Origin: Sodiomyces alkalinus F11
Lineage: Eukaryota > Ascomycota > Sordariomycetes > Glomerellales > Plectosphaerellaceae
Length of the DNA stretch: 64,000 bases
Direction: 5' to 3'
Assembly: GCF_003711515.1 (NCBI RefSeq)
Contig: NW_021167084.1
Span: 275,121-339,120 of the forward strand
Each line of letters starts with the position of its first letter. Positions within the stretch are counted from its first letter, which is position 1. A program made the translations under genes and the position numbers. Under the pieces are notes generated by a model, which ran no database searches, was not told the origin of the DNA, and saw nothing but the letters and a program-made list of their open reading frames with translations. Shown here one piece after another: positions 43,808 to 54,554 of this stretch.

Positions 43808-46112
43808 ATGCCAAATTCCGTGACCATGGCTGCGACATTCAGGCCGGTCAACACACGACTTGCTGCCGATGCCAAGAGCGAGGATACCACGACCACATCC
43901 CCAGCCACCCCGCGTTCGAGCGCCACGTCTCTATCGCGGGATTCGCAACCTCTCCTCGCCGACGACCCAACCACGCCCACCCGGGCTTCCTTTGCTAGTG
44001 ACGCGCTCGCCTCCCAAAAACCTCTGCCGTCATCTCCGTTTCCCGACACGGTACAGTTATCGGATGCCGCTGACAAATCCGCCAAACACGCTAAGAAGTC
44101 GCTGAACACCACGGGTGGCGACATGGAAGATTCGGATGGCGAAACGGCTCCCGGTGATGAGGGCGCCGTGTCGGAGGGTGAAAGCGCCAACGGGGATGGC
44201 TCGAAATCGGGTAAAAAGAAGAAGTCACAGCGGTTTTACTGCACTGATTACCCGCCTTGCAACCTCAGTTTCACCAGGAGCGAGCATTTGGCTCGACATA
44301 TTCGGTGGGTCATTCTTCCCCCTTTTTTTTTCCTTCTTTTTTTCCCTCTTTTCTTTCACTTTTCCCTCTCTTTTGTCTTCCTCCTTCTCGACTTCGAGGC
44401 TGACTGAGAATAGAAAACATACCGGCGAGAGACCGTTTCAGTGCCATTGCTCACGTCGCTTCTCCCGGCTTGACAACCTGAGACAACACGCCCAGACCGT
44501 ACACGTGAACGAAGACATCCCTATCGACTCGCTGGCAGCCACCGGGGCTCGATTCCAACGTCAAATCCGGACCGACCGAGTGAGGCAGATTGGAGGAAGG
44601 CCCCGGCCACCCACGGCCGGCAGTGGAACTGGCGTCCGTGGCCATTCGAAATCGCTGTCCACGTCGAGCGTCGGAAGCGTGAGCTCTGTGGGCTCCTTTG
44701 CCAGTAGTCGCGACGATCTTCGGCGACGGCCGCCCCCCCTGGTCATGGCAGATCCCCGCGCTCGTCCGGGCCCAGGTCCGGGATTGGAAGGAGGACACCA
44801 TCGCCCTGCCGACGGGAGCTACATGTTCCGGCCCGTGTCGCCAACTGACTACAGCACCCCGACTTCGGCCACTTTCTCGACCGGCCAGAGTAGTCCTCGC
44901 TGGGGATCAGCCATCGTATCGCCCACCACGTCGCACTCGCGATCTCAGAGCATGTACTCGGTTGAGCCTCGGACGCCTGGTCGTCGTCTCAGCGTACCGT
45001 CGGCGGGGGGACATCCTTTCCAGACCCCTCACGGCGCCCCGATGAATCGATCCGTCTTCGGCCCAGGGGCGATGAACAGCTCCAACTCGGGTGCTTTCTC
45101 GCCCGCCACAAGCAGCGTCCTCGGATCCCCGCCTACCCCTTTGTCATCCTGGTCTGGCCGCAGAGACTCGTCGACGTCGGTGGCCGATGAAGTCTGGAAG
45201 AGACGCACCTGGCACCCCGAGAGCCGAGGGTTCCAACCCACCACCAGCAGCTACCCGGGGAACACCGTGACCGCGCCGTATCAGCCCGCAGCGCCACAAC
45301 TGCCGACGGCCAATGCGTCGAAAATCCCGCAGGCCATCCGCCTGCCCGGCATAGAGTCGTTTGATCCCCTTCCACCGCGTCCGGCCTCCCCTCCACGACG
45401 GAACCCGTCACCCATGGTGATTGACTCGGAGCCGAGCCACCCGCCACCTGCTCTGCACCCAGGCACCGACCCCGCTGCCGACGAGCGACGCAACGTGCCC
45501 CATTGGGATATGGGCCTGCGCCGGGGGCTGACGAGACTCGATCTGCGGTCCAGCAATGTCTCCCCTCCCCGCGATAGCGCTAGCCATTGGGCGAACGAAG
45601 CGGATCAGGCTGTCCAGGCCCAAGCCGAGCGAGCACGCGCCAACGCACCTACGGTCCGATTCGAGCTCGACCCGCGTCCGGCTCGTCCGGCCCATCCGAC
45701 CCATCCGGCCTATGCGGTCCAACCGAATTCGAATGCCGGGCAGGGCACGTTTGCTCGGAATCACCAGTACACCATGTCTGCGCCGTCCATCTCGACGCCG
45801 CGGGACGCCAAGCGCCATGGCTGGTACCACGGGCCCATCAACGGACCTGGGCAAGCGTCGGCCGAGCAAGGGCAGGATGGTCGGGGGTTGCAGGGCTCGC
45901 ATGTCGACCGTATTATGCACCCTAACATAACCGCGTTCGGGGGATTCCCTGGCCGGGATGGGCGGAGGGAAGCCCAGGCGCCCAGCCAGCAACATAGCAG
46001 CAATTCGAATTTACAGCAGGCAGGGGACCGACCTCCCAACGCCGGTTCCTCCCGGTTCGACGCTCTGGTGGCGGTCGCTGCCAGCGAAGGAAGCACGGCG
46101 GCGGCCTACTAG
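43808..46112 (+). CDS. C2H2 zinc-finger transcription factor
   Basis: Two exons fit, 43808-44304 and 44414-46112, giving 731 residues. The intron (GTGGGT..CTGAC..TAG, 109 bp) splits the Arg codon between the fingers and is needed to link them. The ATG at 43808 is the first in frame; a second at 43826 has a stronger context (ACCATGGC) and may be used instead. Finger 1 uses C145, C151, H164, H168; finger 2 uses C176, C178, H191, H196, with the unusual C-x-C spacing ([23 protein letters not shown] is split here as FQCHCSRR and LDNLRQHAQ). This pair, with TGERPF as linker, recalls the yeast Usv1/Rgm1 and filamentous-fungal relatives that bind CCCCT-like sites. The N-terminal part is acidic and Ser/Thr-rich; the C-terminal part is long, disordered and Pro/Ser-rich. 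It should be nuclear. Targets are unknown. Confidence 0.9.
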
Positions 46113-46946
46113 GAACTTTCTTTCTAATCCGCGGTTCTCGACCGCATCTCCCTCTGCTACCGGTTCTCGACATGGTCTGTTGGGGGTCGGTTCCCCCAGA
46201 GGTCTCGCATAGACTTCTATCTTATTTTGTCTTCCCAATTGGCCACGAGCTTGTGGATAACATGTCATTCAGTTTGCATTATACATGGTCACGTCATGAC
46301 TCTACGAGACTCGGGCTACGGTTGTTTCTGCGTTAACGACTTTCCTTCTAATGTTCCTCACGACGTTACTGCAGGCACGAGAATTTTGTTTCTTTTTCTT
46401 TCGACGTTTTTTCTTCTTCTGGGTTGGCACTCCCTCGTTGATTTACACGATACCACTCGATGCTTCTATTCTTTGCTTGTTCGCTTAGCGTGGCATGAGA
46501 TGAGCCACATTGGCGACGAAGCAGAAGGGAGGACGTCTACTCTCTTTCCCCTCCTCTCTTATGGGTTTCAAGGCACGTTTATTTGTTTGTTTGCGTCACT
46601 GGTTCTGGGCAGGGTGTTACGGACGGTCATTCTTTTTTGGTTTCATTATTATTTCTTTCTTGTTTGGGTTGGCAGGGTCCTAGATGGAATCGCCCCGGTT
46701 TGGCTCCGGTTCTTCAGTTATGCTTGGTTTCATGAGGAATGAGATACCCCAACTCAAACTGGGAGGAGGCGGCAGCGCGTTTTGAACTATTCGGCCTAGG
46801 CGATCTGCGGAGGAAGACCAAGGCGCGGTTTCAATAGTAGCATCCTAGTTCCTGGTTTCTGGAACGCCATGGACAGGTCTGGTAGGAGGCTTTAGCGATG
46901 AGTCGGATGTGCAGACTGAGACAAAATTTAGCGGACCTTCAGATGA

Positions 46947-47007
<61 letters not shown>

Positions 47008-48461
47008 TTTGTTTCTTTCTTCTTCTTCTCTTTGACGAGCGTGGTGAATGCGGCAGGCTGCTCTGGTGCAAGTATTGTTACTTTGCTGAAATGGTTAGAC
47101 ACGGAGCGTGGGATGCATTTGGGTCGAACTACCGTCCGAAGTGGGCCAATGATGGGTTATTTGAAGTCAACTTGGGTCCGCGATTACGAGTATATAACTA
47201 TTAGTAATACAAAGGCGAGTATATTCACGATATTGATGACAAGAAGCTGTTATTGATGTCGGTCTGGCGATCTGAAGGTTATGGGTCACGGTGATGAGGT
47301 GGCCTGCCCCTATTGTTTCAAATCGGATTCCCGAGTTGGCAACTAGGGTGGATAGATGGTCGGATGTTTTGTCTTATGAAGATGCCTAGCTGATGCAATT
47401 TAGTACGTGTGTGCTACACAGTATAATGCCTCTTATAATCAACAGTTATGATGAGGCGTGTTGGTGTAGTTGTGGTTTTCTCTATGCCGCGAGTTTTGGA
47501 TATAAGCTTCTAATTCTTTTAACCATCTTATAAGAGCATAGTAAGATAACTTGATAATATATTATATAATAGGCCAAGTTTACAAGACTACTTTACTAGC
47601 AGCCATCAAAGGGAGTACTTTCTAGAAAGAAATTACATTATCCTGACTCTTGACTTGTTTCTGATCATGTATCCCTGAATATACGAATATACATCTTCTA
47701 TACCCTGAAAGGAAGGGTCTATTAACGGGCTGGGTGGTGACTCGACAGATGACTAACACGGAACACAGGCCACTGAACACACGCTCCTCCCTTCACGATG
47801 CTTGACAGGAAGGGGAAGGACCTCCTGGTCCCTTGAGAATAAAGTTCACGATCCGTGAGGAAGGAACAGGTGTCGACGACTAAGCATGACAGTATACCTT
47901 CTGTATTGTACCTGGGTAAACGGTACCTTAAACAAGAAAGAAAAACAAATACAAATAAGACTAAAGCCCACTTCGCTTTGCAGTCCTGTATCCTACTCTG
48001 ATTCCGCCCAACCCGTATTCTATATTGCCCACATGGCCACATCCTACCCCTCATCTTTTCTTGAATATCTTTGGCTAGCAGAGAGGTGAGCTCTAGATTG
48101 TGTTGAATCTAGTGTATATGGTTTATATGGTTTTGCTGACAAGACTCGAAATATCAGAAAACCCGAGGCTCGAACTGAGTTGGCGAACCGAAGCCGCGTC
48201 TTGGGAGTCTCTGAGATCAGAGCCTGACCACCTTCTTTGCAGACAGCAGGTTTAGAGACACCACCAGTGAGTCCATCTCCCTTGGGGGGTTACAACTTAC
48301 GCGTTTGTGGTGTCAGTGTGTCACTGGTATGAAGTGGTGAAAAAGAAAGCAGAACCTGCTAACACGCGGCAACTGAAGCATCATCAGGTTTACCTTTTAT
48401 TCGGTCTTTCGCATGACGGTTGTGACGCGTCAACGACTCAACTTACTCCGCCTTGCCCCAG
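46113..48461. other. Intergenic region with CT microsatellite and AT-rich island
   Basis: This holds the 3' flank of the zinc-finger gene and the promoter of the large MYND gene. A (CT)n tract lies at 46950-47001. An AT-rich island at about 47480-47720 contains TATATTATATAATA. Unlike the transposon blocks it shows no clear coding relic. A frame of 171 codons at 46227-46742 begins with TTG and is probably 3'-untranslated sequence. Confidence 0.5.
46950..47001. repeat. (CT)n microsatellite
   Basis: About 26 uninterrupted CT dinucleotides followed by CTCTTTTTTT. Its length is probably polymorphic. Confidence 0.9.
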
Positions 48462-51400
48462 ATGGTTGTTTCCTTCGAGATCCCCGTCCATGATGGCGGC
48501 TACCTCGGCTCATCGTGCGCCGTCCAAGAGCAGACGCGCTGTACCTATTGCTCCGTGGTAATACCGGAACGCGGCCGAGAGCAAACCTGCGGCCACTGTC
48601 TTGAGCCAATCTACTGTAGCCAACGCTGCAAACTGGACGATGCCAGCGACCATTCGAAGATCTGTGGACGGCTGGTCGAACTCCCTTTGCGGCGTCGGCC
48701 TTCTCACCGGCACCGACGTGCCATCATCTTCCGTCCTGATCAGATCAGCCCCGAGCCCATCTGGGTCAAGGTGGATGAGCAATGGAGAATCACGGTAGAT
48801 TCTGTCCCTGAACCAGGACAGCCGGTTGTCCGCCAAATGTGCGTGAACATGGGCATCACTGTCCAGGGGCAGGAGGTCGGACATGCCATCACTCTGGCCT
48901 GCATTCACCCTTGCCCCTCCTCGGACGAGAGCATCAACAAGAGCATATACTCTCTCGGCCCTCCAGGCCAAATGTGTATTTGGCAAGGAACCTACCTGGC
49001 CTACGCCTGGAATCCAGTCCCCATAAAGGAGCCGCCAACGACTGCCAGTACCACAACCACACCATCGAAACGGAAAGGTCCTGATGCGAAAGAGGCTCTC
49101 GTCGCCATCCAGGACGTCGTCGACGTGACAGCTCGTGACTTTCGTTTCCTGCTCGACTACTTCCGCCACCACCATTTCAACCCCGTCATCGTGCAGCCAC
49201 AGCGGTATTCCGGGCCAAAAGTTATGGCACTCAAGCTCAACAATACCAAGAGCCGCGTCATGAAAAAGCTCGGAGTCACCACCACGAAGGACTCCGTGGA
49301 ACCCGTCGAGGTGGTCCCCGTCATGGCCTCGACAACGGATGGCTGCGGAGCGGAGGAATCTCCCTGTTATGCTGCTCGCCATCTCGGAGTGGACTGGATC
49401 TTGCGACCGGGCGTCAACCTAGACAGTCAAGGTAATATGCTGGGGTTCCTCAGGGACTACTCCATGAAATACGACTCCATCAAGGGCACCTCGATGCGCT
49501 GGGTCAACCACTGGATGCGGACCGTCCGCACCGAAACCGGAACCGGAACCGAAACCGGGGCCCAAGGAGGCGAACGCGGCGGCGCCCAGAGCCCGACCAA
49601 GGTGGAGGATGTGATCATCTCTCACCCCAGCGTCATCGTACTCCACGGCAGCCCGCCCCGGAAGGTCACCAGGGAGCACGTCTCCATGTTCAACGAGCAC
49701 TGCGACATCCTCAAAGCCGCAGGAAAGTACCCCGTGCACACACAAGACTGGTGGAATTTCGTCCGCCTTCTGGAAAGGCGCGCGACGGCGCAGGGCGACG
49801 TCATCCAGCACCTATCCGACATGATGGGCAAAGACTATGCTACCGGCCTGCCCCCGCCAGAAGACAGTCTCAGGAGATGGGGGCAGCATTACTTCAAATC
49901 TGGTGGTGGTGGTGACGACGACCGCGACGATGATGACGATGACGACGGTGTGGCCACCCCGACCGAGGAGAACCCCGGGCCATTCCCTGCCCCCTCCTCG
50001 ACAAATAACCGGGAGGCCGAGGCGGCCGCGATCCAGGAATCGATGGCCCTGGCTGCCCAGCCGCTCCCCGAGGCGGAGCTCTCTCCAGCCTACTCACTAC
50101 GTCCCACTCAGGCTCCGGCTCCTGCTCAGGCTCCGGCTCCTGCTCAGGCTCCGGCTCCTGCTCAGGCTCCGGCTCCCGCTCAGGCTCCGGCTCCCGCTCA
50201 GGCTCCGGCTCCCGCTCAGGCTCCCGCCCCGGACCACCTCAGGTTGCGCTCAGGGGAGAGTGAGCAGACCGCGGTCAGTGACTTCTTCGTACATTCCCAG
50301 ATGACGGAGAACATAATATACCGCCTGATGCAGACCCAGCAGGAGCACATGAACTCGGTGAGCAAGTCGCTCGACAAGATGAAGGACGTCGAGAGGATCA
50401 AGTGGAACGAGCTCCTGAAGCTCCAGCGGGAGCAGCAGGAGAAGGCGAAGCAGGACCAGCAGCGCATGCAGGAGGCCGTGGACCGGTTCATCGGCCACAG
50501 CCGGCAGTCCAGCGAGGTTTTCACGCGCTCGGTGAAGGACTTGGCTGGGAGGAAGGACACGGTGGGCCAGGAGGCTGTGCAAGCACTTAAAGCCCAGCAG
50601 GCGCGCTTCCAGGAGCAGAATGGGGCGCTTGCTCAGGCGGTGGAAGGGGTGAGGGCGCTTTGCGAGAGTTTGAAGAGTCGGTTCGAGGCGAATGCCGAGG
50701 CGCAGCGAAATATGGAGGTGCAGCGGGAGAGGGAGAGGAAGAAAGAGAGGGAGCAGGATCTAAAGAGGGAGAAGGAGAGGGAGAGAGTGTGGCAGATGGA
50801 ACGAGAGAGAGAGCGGGAGAGGGAAAAGGAGAGGGAAAAGGAGAGGGAAAAGGAGAGGGAAAAGGAGAGGGAAAAGGAGAGGGAAAAGGAGAGGGAAAAG
50901 GAGAGGGAACGAGAGAGAGAACGAGAAAGAGAACGAGAGAGAGAACGAGAGAAGGAGAAGCAGAGGGAACAAGAGAGGGAGACGACGAGACAAATGTCTG
51001 CCGCCGAAGTTGTTGCTTCTCCTCAACAACCCCAGCAAGTCCATCAGCATCACACACTGTCAGTCGAGAGACAGCACCTGGGCACCCGCCGTGCTATACT
51101 ACCAGCCGTGTCGCTTACTCCGACCACGGGGTTATCTCAGGGCATCGGGGCCCGAGACGTGCCTCCGAGGACGGTTGGGGGGGGCGAAGAAGCACAAGCA
51201 CAGCAGCCTCCATGTCCATCTCCAGTTCGACCTCTGACACCTCCCGACATCCGAGACGCGAACGGATCTACCTGGGACGCCGTGGGTCACCCTTCCTCCA
51301 TCCAGAGGGACAAGAGGAAGGGCGTCTCCGACCTTCGCCGGAACCAACGTCCTTTTGTCGCGCATACTCCTGTGACCCAGGGGGCGGATCGTCCTGGCAC

Positions 51401-53384
51401 GGGTTCTGATTCGTCTCGGGAGTCGCCTGCTCGTCGTGACGTGGAGTCTGCTTTGCCTCCGGAGCCAAGGACGAGTTCTCCTCGGTCTCGGGAGCCAACG
51501 ATGAGTCCTCCTTTGCCTCGGGAGCCGCCTGCCCCTCTTGACGTGGATCCTGCTTTGCCCCCGGAACAAAGGACGAGCCCTCCTTTTCCTCGGGAACCAA
51601 CGACGAGTCCTCCTCTGCCTCGGGAGTCGCCTGCTCGTCGTGAAGTGCATCCTGCTTTGTCCCCGGAACCAAGGACGGGTTCTCCTTTTCCTCGAGAGTC
51701 TTCCGCTGGAAGCGGTCCTCGGCCGCAGCTGCCACCTTCCGGACCTCTTCATTACCGGGAACACAGTGTTTCCATCATGGACCATCCTCAGATCCAGCAG
51801 CTGATTCGGGTTCCTTCTCGGCCCCGGGAGCAGGATACGCCCAGTATTTCCAGTCCGCAGCCCAGGCGGCCGCGTCCGGCTCCTCATTTTCCCCGGGAGC
51901 TGTATGATAGCCCTGAGCCTGAGGCTTTGCGTACCAGGTGGTCCTGGCCGCACACGGATCCTCCTTTACCTCCTGTGCGTGAGCGTCCTTCGTCTCTGGA
52001 GCCGCGAGAAGAACCTGCTCCGGGTCCTTCTTCTTTCCAGGGGCCTCATGGTCATGATTCAGGTCCTTCGCCTCAGCAGCCTCGTGATCCTGGCCCCGAT
52101 CTCTTTTCCTCTGGTGGGGTGTACGGCTCTTTTCCAGGCCCTTCGCCTCAGCAGCCTCATGGTTCTGTTCCGGGGCCTCCCTTCCAGGGTCAGTGTGGTC
52201 ACGATCCAGGTCCTTCGTACCAGGGGCAATATGATCATCTCCTCGACCCTTCACCTCCACAGCCTCATGGTCCTTTTCCAGGTCCTTTCTCTCGCGGGTC
52301 TTATGGTTCTGTTCCAGGTCCTCAGCCTCAGGTGCCGTATGCCCCAATGACACCTGCTCTTCCTCAGGAGGCATTCGCCTCCAACATACATCAACCGTCA
52401 CCTCAGGACCCAAATGTTATGGCTGGGAATCCTTCTCAGTATCAGCCGCACCAGGCTTTCAATCCAAATCTGCCGCCATCTCAGAATCCGAATGCTTTTG
52501 ATGGGAATCTTTCTCAGTATCAGCAACAGCAGGCCTTCAACTCAAACCAACCAGCATATCAGGATCCCAATGCTTTTGCTGGCAATCCTTTCTGGTATCC
52601 TCAGTATCAGCAACAGCAGAATTTCAACCCATATCAACCGTGGCTTCAGGATCCGAATGCTTTTGGTTGGGATCATGTTCAACACTGGAACCTGCAGGCT
52701 TCCGACCCATATCTGCGATCATCTGGGGCGCATGGTTCCACTGCGAATGTTTTTTATCCGGGTACTACCGCCTCCACCCAAGAAAAAAGCCAGGACGGGG
52801 CCCAGCAGGGTGACATCGGAACAGACATGACGGTTGTCCGGGGTCCGATCATAGCCGTAGGGCAGACTCGCCCACGTTCTGTCGTTGTTGGGAAGCAGAA
52901 CCCCCCTGAGCCTTCGCGTCCTCCTGAGCCTTCTCGTCCTCGGGCTCCTGTTACGGACACGGGCCGAACCAAGCCCAGTGAAGCCACGGAGGCTGGGGAG
53001 ACTGTTGGCGGGACTGTTGGCGAGACTGCTGGTGTCAGTGAGACCACAGCCGCTGTCGAGGCCACAGTAGCTGCCGCCAACGAGACCACTACCGCTAGCG
53101 AGACCACAAACACTGGCGACACCACGGCCACTAGCCAGAATCATAAGAAAACAGACACTGGTGGAACTACAGGTGCCGGAGAAATGACAGAAACTGACCC
53201 AACCACAACTGCTGGCGAGAGTCGCGAGACCGCTGCCGTTGCCGACACCACCGACCCCACGGACACCAAAGAGGCCCAAATCCATGATGACAAGGTTGCT
53301 AGCGAGGTCAAAGATGGCGGGAAAGGGAAGGAAAAGGAGGAGGCCTGTTCCGGACGCGCAGGAGGAAGCACAGAAGGCCGATGA
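48462..53384 (+). CDS. Large MYND-finger protein with repeat-rich C-terminal half
   Basis: A single frame of 1640 residues from the ATG at 48462. A MYND zinc finger has all eight ligands: C27, C30, C43, C46, C52, C56, H64, C68. A conserved-looking globular part (about 75-460) includes FRPDQISPEPIWVKV and a WWNFVRLLERRATAQGD-type end. Then follow an Asp run, QAPAPA repeats (about 550-590), a long Glu/Arg/Lys coiled coil (about 620-870, with EREKEREKE), 34-residue Pro/Arg repeats (about 987-1080), Gly/Pro/Ser-rich repeats, an Asn/Gln/Tyr-rich prion-like block (about 1315-1410) and a Thr/Glu-rich tail. MYND fingers bind proline-rich partners, and this protein also carries proline-rich arrays. 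Function unknown; probably a scaffold (inference). It shares its N-terminal layout with the next gene and is probably its paralogue. A frame change near the end may hide a longer tail. Confidence 0.8.
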   Translation: MVVSFEIPVHDGGYLGSSCAVQEQTRCTYCSVVIPERGREQTCGHCLEPIYCSQRCKLDDASDHSKICGRLVELPLRRRPSHRHRRAIIFRPDQISPEPIWVKVDEQWRITVDSVPEPGQPVVRQMCVNMGITVQGQEVGHAITLACIHPCPSSDESINKSIYSLGPPGQMCIWQGTYLAYAWNPVPIKEPPTTASTTTTPSKRKGPDAKEALVAIQDVVDVTARDFRFLLDYFRHHHFNPVIVQPQRYSGPKVMALKLNNTKSRVMKKLGVTTTKDSVEPVEVVPVMASTTDGCGAEESPCYAARHLGVDWILRPGVNLDSQGNMLGFLRDYSMKYDSIKGTSMRWVNHWMRTVRTETGTGTETGAQGGERGGAQSPTKVEDVIISHPSVIVLHGSPPRKVTREHVSMFNEHCDILKAAGKYPVHTQDWWNFVRLLERRATAQGDVIQHLSDMMGKDYATGLPPPEDSLRRWGQHYFKSGGGGDDDRDDDDDDDGVATPTEENPGPFPAPSSTNNREAEAAAIQESMALAAQPLPEAELSPAYSLRPTQAPAPAQAPAPAQAPAPAQAPAPAQAPAPAQAPAPAQAPAPDHLRLRSGESEQTAVSDFFVHSQMTENIIYRLMQTQQEHMNSVSKSLDKMKDVERIKWNELLKLQREQQEKAKQDQQRMQEAVDRFIGHSRQSSEVFTRSVKDLAGRKDTVGQEAVQALKAQQARFQEQNGALAQAVEGVRALCESLKSRFEANAEAQRNMEVQRERERKKEREQDLKREKERERVWQMEREREREREKEREKEREKEREKEREKEREKEREKEREREREREREREREREKEKQREQERETTRQMSAAEVVASPQQPQQVHQHHTLSVERQHLGTRRAILPAVSLTPTTGLSQGIGARDVPPRTVGGGEEAQAQQPPCPSPVRPLTPPDIRDANGSTWDAVGHPSSIQRDKRKGVSDLRRNQRPFVAHTPVTQGADRPGTGSDSSRESPARRDVESALPPEPRTSSPRSREPTMSPPLPREPPAPLDVDPALPPEQRTSPPFPREPTTSPPLPRESPARREVHPALSPEPRTGSPFPRESSAGSGPRPQLPPSGPLHYREHSVSIMDHPQIQQLIRVPSRPREQDTPSISSPQPRRPRPAPHFPRELYDSPEPEALRTRWSWPHTDPPLPPVRERPSSLEPREEPAPGPSSFQGPHGHDSGPSPQQPRDPGPDLFSSGGVYGSFPGPSPQQPHGSVPGPPFQGQCGHDPGPSYQGQYDHLLDPSPPQPHGPFPGPFSRGSYGSVPGPQPQVPYAPMTPALPQEAFASNIHQPSPQDPNVMAGNPSQYQPHQAFNPNLPPSQNPNAFDGNLSQYQQQQAFNSNQPAYQDPNAFAGNPFWYPQYQQQQNFNPYQPWLQDPNAFGWDHVQHWNLQASDPYLRSSGAHGSTANVFYPGTTASTQEKSQDGAQQGDIGTDMTVVRGPIIAVGQTRPRSVVVGKQNPPEPSRPPEPSRPRAPVTDTGRTKPSEATEAGETVGGTVGETAGVSETTAAVEATVAAANETTTASETTNTGDTTATSQNHKKTDTGGTTGAGEMTETDPTTTAGESRETAAVADTTDPTDTKEAQIHDDKVASEVKDGGKGKEKEEACSGRAGGSTEGR
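50109..50225 (+). repeat. 18-bp tandem repeat encoding QAPAPA
   Basis: Six full copies and one partial copy of CAGGCTCCGGCTCCTGCT, in frame. The first three carry CCT and the later ones CCC at the fifth codon, which suggests expansion in two steps. Confidence 0.9.
50814..50910 (+). repeat. 12-bp tandem repeat encoding EREK
   Basis: About eight copies of GAGAGGGAAAAG within the coiled-coil coding part. The frame is kept and the strand is pure purine, so the DNA itself can form unusual structure. Confidence 0.85.
51420..51707 (+). repeat. 102-bp tandem repeat, 2.8 copies
   Basis: Three successive blocks start at 51420, 51522 and 51624. They encode 34-residue units of the form ExPAxxxVxxALxPEPRTxxP. 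The third is incomplete. Confidence 0.85.
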
Positions 53385-54554
53385 ACCCCAAACGGCTGAC
53401 GAGACTCAAACGGCCGACAACCCTGAGACGAAGGAGACGGCTGGCTCCAAGAAGCCGAAGGTGCTGCGGCTGACAATTGAGCAGAAGGGAGCAAAGACTC
53501 CTGGCTGGGGTTCTGCTCCTAGACGGACCAGCTCATCCTCTGGAGGCCACGGTGGTTGATTGGGACGAGGATGGGGGATGGGGAGATGGATGTAAGCGAA
53601 GAATGGCCCCTGAGGGAGAGTAGTGAGGGCTGCTGTATAGCTATTGGTTTTTTTTTGTGTCTGTTGGGCTTCTGCAGCGATTGTATATCATTTGCGTGTA
53701 AGACGTCAGTTCTTGGTTGACTGTTCAGGGGCTCAGGGGCTCAGGGGCTCAGGGGCTCAGGGGTATGAGAGAGGGTAGCGAAGTAGGTCTGACACGGCAG
53801 AATTGGAAGATCAAGAAGATGAGAAAGTACAATGCACTTTCTATTACTTTCTATTAAAATGAGGCGTGATAAGATGTGACGAATCAAGGAACACGGTCAG
53901 GTTGCTGGGTTTGTAGTATTCCCGCGTTGAGAGTGGTGGCAACCTGCTTGCTTTAGGTGCGCATCTACTGTCTTTCTTCATTGTATATATTTACAGGTAC
54001 TGAATAACAAACGAATAAATCAACTTGCTATTTATCTTTAGGACTAAGTTGCTGTTATTGATGCGGTTGTATGAGGCAGACTTCATCCTCCTACATTCAC
54101 TGCCTACATGTTTGTCCACTCAAACTGGGCTTGGCTAATTGTTAATGGTTAGAGCTCCTTCCTTTGTCCTGGCTCTTTCCCCCCTTAATCAATGAATAAA
54201 ATGTAAGTAAAGGGAAGGTTCTATGGATGGTCCATTGCGTCTCGACTCCCCTTTCCCCTTGTCCCCTACTCCTGATGGACGTCAAGTTGCGCTGCCCTTC
54301 TGGAAAGATTGACCGACAAGCCGACTACCGTCATTTACTTTCTTCTTGAAAGATTAGACCTTTTCCATCCTCATCTTGGCTTCATGTTGTCCATGCCGTC
54401 CTATTCCTCACAAGCACACACAACACCGTCCAGCCATCATCTGTCTGTTGTATCCCCTGCTAGCACGGTAACACCTACAACAAGAAACAGGAGATAGAAA
54501 AGTATCGTATTGTATTGTATTGCATTGTATTACACTGTACGTGCAACCGTCAAG
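53385..54554. other. Intergenic region between the two MYND genes
   Basis: The first 175 bp continue as open frame in the +1 register (see findings). An 8-bp repeat CAGGGGCT (five copies) is at 53726-53765. From about 53830 to 54200 the sequence is AT-rich without transposon relics. The promoter of the second MYND gene lies in the last few hundred bases, which include a TATTGTATTG-type repeat near 54505-54535. Confidence 0.5.
53726..53765. repeat. 8-bp tandem repeat CAGGGGCT, five copies
   Basis: Head-to-tail copies 340 bp after the stop codon of the large MYND gene; the last is altered to CAGGGGTA. Confidence 0.9.

Noticed and set aside
46227..46742. Plus-strand frame of 171 codons with hydrophobic content
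   Set aside because: Starts at TTG and follows directly after the zinc-finger stop codon in T-rich sequence; more likely a 3'-untranslated region.
48160..48240. tRNA-like patch with TTCGAGCC on the minus strand
   Set aside because: Acceptor, D and T stems cannot be paired in the right register.
51132..52413. Minus-strand frames opposite the large MYND gene
   Set aside because: Repeat-derived shadows; the plus frame is continuous with the MYND finger.
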